Part shown: one piece after another, positions 59,960-64,000 of the stretch | Position numbering within the stretch: the first letter of the stretch is position 1 | Layout: each line of letters starts with the position of its first letter | NCBI GenBank assembly: GCA_938050045.1 | Contig: CALLJS010000012.1 | Coordinates: forward strand, 1 to 64,000 | Reading direction: 5' to 3' | Length of the DNA stretch: 64,000 nt | From: an uncultured Sphingomonadaceae bacterium | GTDB lineage: Bacteria; Pseudomonadota; Alphaproteobacteria; Sphingomonadales; Sphingomonadaceae | Made by a program: the position numbers and the translations under genes | The notes under the pieces: model-generated | The model's input: the letters and a program-made list of their open reading frames with translations, nothing else | Told to the model about the DNA's origin: nothing | Database searches by the model: none

Positions 59960-61134
59960 CCCGCTATTATTCCATAGGTAATATCAATCAAATTTTGGCA
60001 TCTCTCATTCAATAATAATCCAGGCCCCATTTTGTTCATAGTATAGCTGAACGCTAGACCATGATCGGGGTCTGCAAACCCAATTGAACCACCAGCACCA
60101 ACATGGCCAAACGCCCCTTCACCGATGATGCACGTCATATGCTCGCCGCCCTTATGCGCTCTATTATCCATTGATTTCATAAAGCCCGAAGCAAAACGCG
60201 TTGGTACCAATAATGTCGCATCAATTTGCGTAGCAGTGGAAACGCGGCGCATTATATCAATATAATCAGCGGATAATAATCTGACCCCATTATGCGATCC
60301 GCCATTGGCCAAAACTTCATAGATTGCCACTTGCCCGCGCGCATTGGAAATACCGCCAGCACCGCCGATTTGCGCTTTATGTGCAGCAGGATCATTGGGC
60401 GACCATCCGCCTGTATTCATAAAAGATAATGCTTGAATAGAATCAGGTTTCGTCATCAAATTTTGCGCAAATTCGGTCATCATATCTTCGGGCGTTGGCT
60501 GGTGCGGGATAATTGGTGCGATATGCGGCCTCGCATCATCGGGCAGGCCAATCCAATAATCTATATCCAAGGGCATTGCTATTTCATCGCGGAAAAATTC
60601 ACCCAAGGATTTGCCCGAAACGCGGCGCACCAATTCACCAACCGTCCAACCAAAGCTTACCATATGATAGCCATTGCGCGTACCCACGGGCCAATGCGCT
60701 TCTTCTTGTTCGATACGGCCGATCATATAATCCCAATCATTAAATCCGCCTGCTGGAATTGGATCGCGAAAAGCAGGAACGCCGCTTTCATGATTGAGCA
60801 TCATTTGGACAGTGGTATTTTCTTTACCATTTTGGGCAAATTCGGGCCAATATTCCGATACTAACGCCGTTGGATTAAGCAGACCGCGTTCAATAAGCAT
60901 ATGCGCGCACAGCGCCGTTGCCGCTTTGGTGCAGGAAAATATAATAGAGACAGTATCGCGCGTCCAAGGGTCATCAGCATCAGCCATGCCGCCCCATAAA
61001 TCTGTGACGGTTTCACCCTTCACGCTAACGCATAAAGACGCGCCCATTTCGCCTCGTTCGGTGAAATTTTTCTCAAACGCATCGCGCAATGCGCTAAATT
61101 TTTTGTTGTTTACGCCCTCGACTATTCCGTTCAT
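59956..61134 (-). CDS. Serine hydrolase, beta-lactamase/EstB-like
   Basis: IIFSCTKAATALCAHMLIERG (SxxK), NGYHMVSFGWTVGELVRRVSGKSLGEFF. Confidence 0.92.
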   Translation of the reverse strand: MNGIVEGVNNKKFSALRDAFEKNFTERGEMGASLCVSVKGETVTDLWGGMADADDPWTRDTVSIIFSCTKAATALCAHMLIERGLLNPTALVSEYWPEFAQNGKENTTVQMMLNHESGVPAFRDPIPAGGFNDWDYMIGRIEQEEAHWPVGTRNGYHMVSFGWTVGELVRRVSGKSLGEFFRDEIAMPLDIDYWIGLPDDARPHIAPIIPHQPTPEDMMTEFAQNLMTKPDSIQALSFMNTGGWSPNDPAAHKAQIGGAGGISNARGQVAIYEVLANGGSHNGVRLLSADYIDIMRRVSTATQIDATLLVPTRFASGFMKSMDNRAHKGGEHMTCIIGEGAFGHVGAGGSIGFADPDHGLAFSYTMNKMGPGLLLNERCQNLIDITYGIIAG

Positions 61135-61254
61135 ATTGTCTCTCTCTAATTATCTGTTGCACCGCTTTGCTATCTCAAAATTACCCTTATGGTAATGCAT
61201 GATTTTATCCCTAATTTCTATCGGCTAATATATCCATTGAATAGGGAGTTAAGG

Positions 61255-62910
61255 CTAACCCACTGGCCCAAAGGATTCAAAATGGATAGTGTCTGCCGCA
61301 ACGCCAGAAGCTTCAAGCCCTAATTTAATGTCTGCCAAAAACTTTGCAGGGCCGCACAGCATATAATGCGCGCCAGAGCCTATATTCAGTTCTGATAAAT
61401 CCTTGGCGGTTATTCTGCCCTCTCGGTCGTAATCAATAGCGGCCCTATCCATATCATTGGGTTGGCTGTAAAATATCAACATCTGTGCATTTGGGTGATG
61501 CGAAATAAGCGTTTTTACCTCTTGGCGAAAAGCATGTTCAGCACCATTTTTTGCGCCATGAATAAACCATATAGGCCGCGATGATGCTGCTGATAGAGCC
61601 GCATATAGCATAGAGAGCATCGGCGTAATACCGACCCCAGCACTCACCAAAACTAAGGGGCATTGGCTGCAAGGCATGATAAAATCACCCGATGGGTTAG
61701 AGGCTTGAATTATCGCCCCTTCATTTATTGAATCATGGAAGAAATTGGAGACAAGGCCCTTATCTTCGCATTTGATACTAAGGCGATAACTATCTTTTTC
61801 ATATGGCGCATTAGAGAGAGAATAGCTGCGTTTAGAGACACTAACCTGCCCAGGGATTTGCACTTCAATGGGAAGGTGCTGGCCTGCCTCAAAACCTATT
61901 AATTCGCTATCATCGGCTGGGGTAAGATAGAATGAGGTGATAGCATCCGTCTCTTTTTCACGCCGCGTGATAAGATAGCGTTGTAATAAATAATCCTGTT
62001 TTGTCCACCGCAGAGACAGCGCATTAGGCCGCTCTATAAGCTGGTCTATATCTACATTTATCATCCGCAATATATTGGGATCATCGCTGTTATCAGGCTT
62101 CCAATCAATAGTCGCACGACCCGAAATATGCAGCAGGCTTCCCGTTTCAAAATCAATAAAGACAAGCCCAATATGCGGATCAAGGAGCAAATTACCGATA
62201 GTGTTAAAAAAATTATTCCCAGCATAGTCAGGAAATTGTAATTGTTTCGCACTTATAACTTTCACAAAACCAGCCGCCCCACCACGGTGCGAGGCATCAT
62301 AACCGCGCGATGGGCTATCCTCTGTTTTTTGCTGCTGCGAGCGCATATTGCCAGAGCCAATAAACATAGTATCGGCTTGCTCTATCATTGAAATTTGCGA
62401 TTGAGAAAGCGCGCTACTATTTACGGCCTGCGCGGGAGAATTATCTGCAACACGTGTCCATGCACGTTCATGAATATGTTGCGGGCAATTACCGAATGTC
62501 TGCCGCATATTTATGGTGTAACCTTCGTCAACTTGTTGCAGATGACCGCTAAATCTATTGCGCCGACGAGAGGCCAATTCTATTCCAATAACGCCAATGT
62601 CAACACCTGTTTGAAAAACCGCATGTAACGGATCTTGTTCATCAATTTGCGTATCCAGCAGCAACGCATATTTATTGGGCGATTGGATGAAACCATCCTC
62701 GCCATCGATAAGCGTCACCCACGTACGGCCTTCATTGTCCGCGCTTGCAATTACCAAAAATGGTAAGCCTGTATGAAAGTTGCGATGTTGTTCGGGCAAA
62801 TAGTTTCGAATAAACCCGCCCGCCCATTCGGCCACATCCTTCACGCCAGCGCGCGTTTGAGCTTCTATTTCGCCATCATGAAATGGGTTTTCTATTGTCG
62901 CTTTTGCCAC
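61255..62910 (-). CDS. PNPOx-like/FAD-NAD(P)-binding oxidoreductase fusion, without C-terminal 2Fe-2S domain
   Basis: N-terminal PNPOx-like region; KRSYSLSNAPYEKDSYRLSIK, LVLVSAGVGITPMLSML, YMLCGPAKFLADIK; stops right after FESFGPVG. Confidence 0.85.
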   Translation of the reverse strand: MAKATIENPFHDGEIEAQTRAGVKDVAEWAGGFIRNYLPEQHRNFHTGLPFLVIASADNEGRTWVTLIDGEDGFIQSPNKYALLLDTQIDEQDPLHAVFQTGVDIGVIGIELASRRRNRFSGHLQQVDEGYTINMRQTFGNCPQHIHERAWTRVADNSPAQAVNSSALSQSQISMIEQADTMFIGSGNMRSQQQKTEDSPSRGYDASHRGGAAGFVKVISAKQLQFPDYAGNNFFNTIGNLLLDPHIGLVFIDFETGSLLHISGRATIDWKPDNSDDPNILRMINVDIDQLIERPNALSLRWTKQDYLLQRYLITRREKETDAITSFYLTPADDSELIGFEAGQHLPIEVQIPGQVSVSKRSYSLSNAPYEKDSYRLSIKCEDKGLVSNFFHDSINEGAIIQASNPSGDFIMPCSQCPLVLVSAGVGITPMLSMLYAALSAASSRPIWFIHGAKNGAEHAFRQEVKTLISHHPNAQMLIFYSQPNDMDRAAIDYDREGRITAKDLSELNIGSGAHYMLCGPAKFLADIKLGLEASGVAADTIHFESFGPVG

Positions 62911-62994
62911 ATATTATACCTTTAAGAAAATGAAGCTTTATAGACCGTCGTTGGAACTATAGCCTATCATATTTAAGTCAATTCTACATTAAGC

Positions 62995-63471
62995 TTATAG
63001 TCCAAGGTCGCTCAAACTAGGATGGTCATCAGGGCGTCGGCCAAGCGGCCAATGAAATAATCGTTCGGCCTTACTAATCGGTTTTTCATTGATAGAGGCA
63101 TGCCGATTTTCCATAAGACCATTATCATCAAACTGCCAATTTTCATTGCCATAGGCGCGAAACCAATTGCCGTTTTCATCATGATATTCATAGGCATAAC
63201 GCACAGCGATTCGATTATCAGTAAAGGCCCACAGCTCTTTGATAAGGCGATAGTCGCGCTCTTTTTGCCATTTGCGCGTCAAAAACTCTTCTATCGATTT
63301 GCGCCCTTGAAAAAATTCTACGCGGTTACGCCATTCACTTTCCAAAGAATAAGCCAAGGCAATTTTGGCAGGATCGCCTCCATTCCAGCCATCTTCAGCA
63401 AGACGTATTTTCTTTTCAGCCGCAACACGGTCAAATGGCGGTAGGGGCGGGCGCGCTATATCTGCTGACAT
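62995..63471 (-). CDS. DUF1348/NTF2-like (SnoaL-type) protein
   Basis: [59 protein letters not shown]. Confidence 0.9.
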   Translation of the reverse strand: MSADIARPPLPPFDRVAAEKKIRLAEDGWNGGDPAKIALAYSLESEWRNRVEFFQGRKSIEEFLTRKWQKERDYRLIKELWAFTDNRIAVRYAYEYHDENGNWFRAYGNENWQFDDNGLMENRHASINEKPISKAERLFHWPLGRRPDDHPSLSDLGL

Positions 63472-63869
63472 GATAAAATCCTTTACAATATGTCATGGTA
63501 ATTTGCGCTCTATGGTAGATAGCTTATAATTTTTTGCAAATTATTAGATTAAATATAAAACTCATTATAGGGTATTTTAATAGCAATCAAAAGACGGTTA
63601 AAATCGGCAGCTTACAAAGGCTCGTAATTTTTGCCGCTGCTAAAGCAAAAATTTTGCTTCTGGCGCAGCTCTATAAGAGCATCGGATAATATCTGCACCG
63701 CCCATATCCTATCTTCTCGGTTTGGCCTTGCCGCTATTCCCGATTTGATAAGCCCCAATTTATATGTCTTTAATCTGATGAAAGGATAAAATCTATCGCA
63801 TAATAATATAAGGTAATTGCATAATTTTATAACAATTGTATAGCAATAATCTACAATAAGGAATCGTCT

Positions 63870-64000
63870 ATGCCCCTTAATAGCGCTGCTTTTTATCATC
63901 ATATCGATCAACAATTAATCGACATAGAAGAGCAAGGCCTCACTAAACCCGAACGCATCATCACATCGGCCCAAGGCACGCAAATCACCGTCTCGCATGC
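63870..64000 (+). CDS. kbl: Glycine C-acetyltransferase (2-amino-3-ketobutyrate CoA ligase), N-terminal part, truncated by window
   Basis: MPLNSAAFYHHIDQQLIDIEEQGLTKPERIITSAQGTQITVSHA. Confidence 0.7.
   Translation, partial: MPLNSAAFYHHIDQQLIDIEEQGLTKPERIITSAQGTQITVSH

Noticed and set aside
63612-63914. 100-aa minus-strand ORF near the right edge
   Set aside because: No recognisable family signature, overlaps the likely start of kbl on the other strand; insufficient support.

Overview
The window has three zones. (1) About 1-17.55 kb is the right-hand part of an integrative conjugative element (ICE). It carries a 5'-truncated DUF3363/VirD2-type relaxase, a hipBA toxin-antitoxin pair, traG/virD4, a CopG-like protein, trbBCDEJLFGI, DUF2274, DUF736 and a tyrosine integrase. 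The element abuts the 3' end of a tRNA-Leu(GAG) gene at 17558-17643, the presumed attachment site. trbL is split into two ORFs by a GTGA stop/start overlap. (2) About 17.6-30.4 kb is ordinary chromosomal backbone of an alphaproteobacterium, probably a sphingomonad: MJ0042 zinc-ribbon protein, ftsEX, DUF218, plsC, tyrA-like, hisC, metXW, a mitofilin/HemX-like protein, hemD, hemC, tsaD, gpsA. (3) About 30.4-64 kb is an accessory/catabolic region. It contains degraded IS1595-like transposase fragments, a nitrilase pseudogene, etfBA, two P450s, paired acyl-CoA dehydrogenases, an alkylsulfatase-like metallo-hydrolase, CoA ligase, CoA transferase, thiolase, enoyl-CoA hydratases, SDRs, a TetR regulator and a Fic protein. 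The most interesting result is a shared 7-4-7 palindrome (TTTAATC-N4-GATTAAA-like). It occurs just upstream of a P450 gene (33.2 kb) and at three catabolic promoters (47.7, 53.6, 58.4 kb), suggesting an undescribed lipid/isoprenoid-type degradation regulon, possibly controlled by the local TetR. All assignments come from reading the sequence and translations; no searches were run.
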